Source: an uncultured Butyricicoccus sp. | Lineage (GTDB): Bacteria; Bacillota; Clostridia; Oscillospirales; Butyricicoccaceae | Direction of reading: 5' to 3' | Assembly (NCBI GenBank): GCA_947575935.1 | Contig: CANPPM010000147.1 | Location: forward strand, 1-6,884 | Length of the DNA: 6,884 nt | Part shown: one piece after another, positions 6,574 to 6,884 of the stretch | Layout of the letters: each line of letters starts with the position of its first letter | Numbering within the stretch: the first letter of the stretch is position 1 | Made by a program: the position numbers and the translations under genes | The notes under the pieces: generated by a model | What the model was told of the DNA's origin: nothing | Seen by the model: the letters and a program-made list of their open reading frames with translations, nothing else | The model's database searches: none

Positions 6574-6607
6574 AGTCTCTGCCTAAATGCTCTGCCAGCG
6601 GCGGAGA

Positions 6608-6884
6608 TCATTTCTCCTGCAGCTGCTTCATCCGCTCATCCGCCCAAACGACCCTATTCCTGCCCAGCCTTTTCGCATCATACAACATAGTATCCGCAAC
6701 TTTCAGGAAAGAGGTATACGTACTTTCTATCGAAGGGACCACCGTGACGCCCCCAATACTGACCGTGACCCATTCGGAAACGGAAGGGTTATGGGGGATA
6801 TGGAGCTGCTCCACCGCCTGCCGGATTTTTTTCACATGTGTGAACGCTTTCTCCGAGTCATCCCCCATCAGAAACGCGACAAAC
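6608..6884 (-). CDS. GGDEF-domain diguanylate cyclase (C-terminal part)
   Basis: The last 91 codons of a GGDEF-domain protein, an enzyme that condenses two GTP into cyclic di-GMP. The frame is open to the right edge. The first full codon (TTT, 6883-6881) appears to be the F of the GGDEF motif, giving FVAFLMGDDSEKAF. This is followed by the C-terminal hallmarks VTVSIGGV and the segment ADTMLYDAKRLGRNRV, close to the family consensus. The ATG at 6868 lies inside the domain and is not the real start. The GGDE residues, the RxxD inhibitory site just before them and any N-terminal sensor or membrane segments are outside the window, so activity cannot be judged. After the domain only about 13 residues remain before the stop at 6608, so GGDEF is the last domain and no EAL domain follows. 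The PilZ gene follows in the same direction. Confidence 0.88.
   Translation of the reverse strand, partial: FVAFLMGDDSEKAFTHVKKIRQAVEQLHIPHNPSVSEWVTVSIGGVTVVPSIESTYTSFLKVADTMLYDAKRLGRNRVVWADERMKQLQEK

Noticed and set aside
6608..6868. Treating the 86-codon frame as a complete small gene
   Set aside because: The frame continues upstream to the window edge and encodes the middle of a GGDEF domain, so it is a truncated larger gene.

Overview
The window looks like a chromosomal segment of a fairly GC-rich member of the Firmicutes (Bacillota), most likely class Clostridia. I infer this from three things: an RNA polymerase beta subunit of the compact Gram-positive type with a long acidic C-terminal tail, a GlpP-type glycerol-3-phosphate antiterminator (a Firmicutes family), and strong GGAG-type ribosome binding sites. 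An Oscillospirales-like relative is plausible, but the genus cannot be read from the sequence alone.

Layout. Positions 1-3704 on the minus strand are almost all of rpoB, cut by the left edge shortly before its end. No other gene lies in this stretch. The 314-bp gap at 3705-4018 holds a near-consensus extended -10 promoter for rpoB, a possible opposing promoter, a leader hairpin and a strong 12-bp terminator-like hairpin. Diverging from rpoB is an aldo/keto reductase gene (4019-4957, plus). It is followed by a GC-rich terminator-like hairpin and then glpP (5137-5700, plus). Between glpP and the next, convergent gene lies a large nested hairpin ending in five T's (5749-5855). The right end (5873-6884, minus) is a two-gene cyclic-di-GMP cassette: the C-terminal part of a GGDEF diguanylate cyclase, running off the right edge, followed 45 bp later by a PilZ-domain receptor.

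How the parts work together. rpoB is core transcription machinery and here appears to be driven by its own promoter, with no rplL directly upstream. The aldo/keto reductase is a stand-alone soluble oxidoreductase of unknown substrate. GlpP is an RNA-binding regulator whose usual target genes (glpF, glpK, glpD) are not in the window. The GGDEF and PilZ genes probably form one operon in which one product makes cyclic di-GMP and the other senses it.

I found no mobile element, CRISPR array, tRNA or rRNA. The window is mostly housekeeping. The less ordinary content is in the intergenic RNA structures and the gene order, and I see no convincing new multi-gene system.
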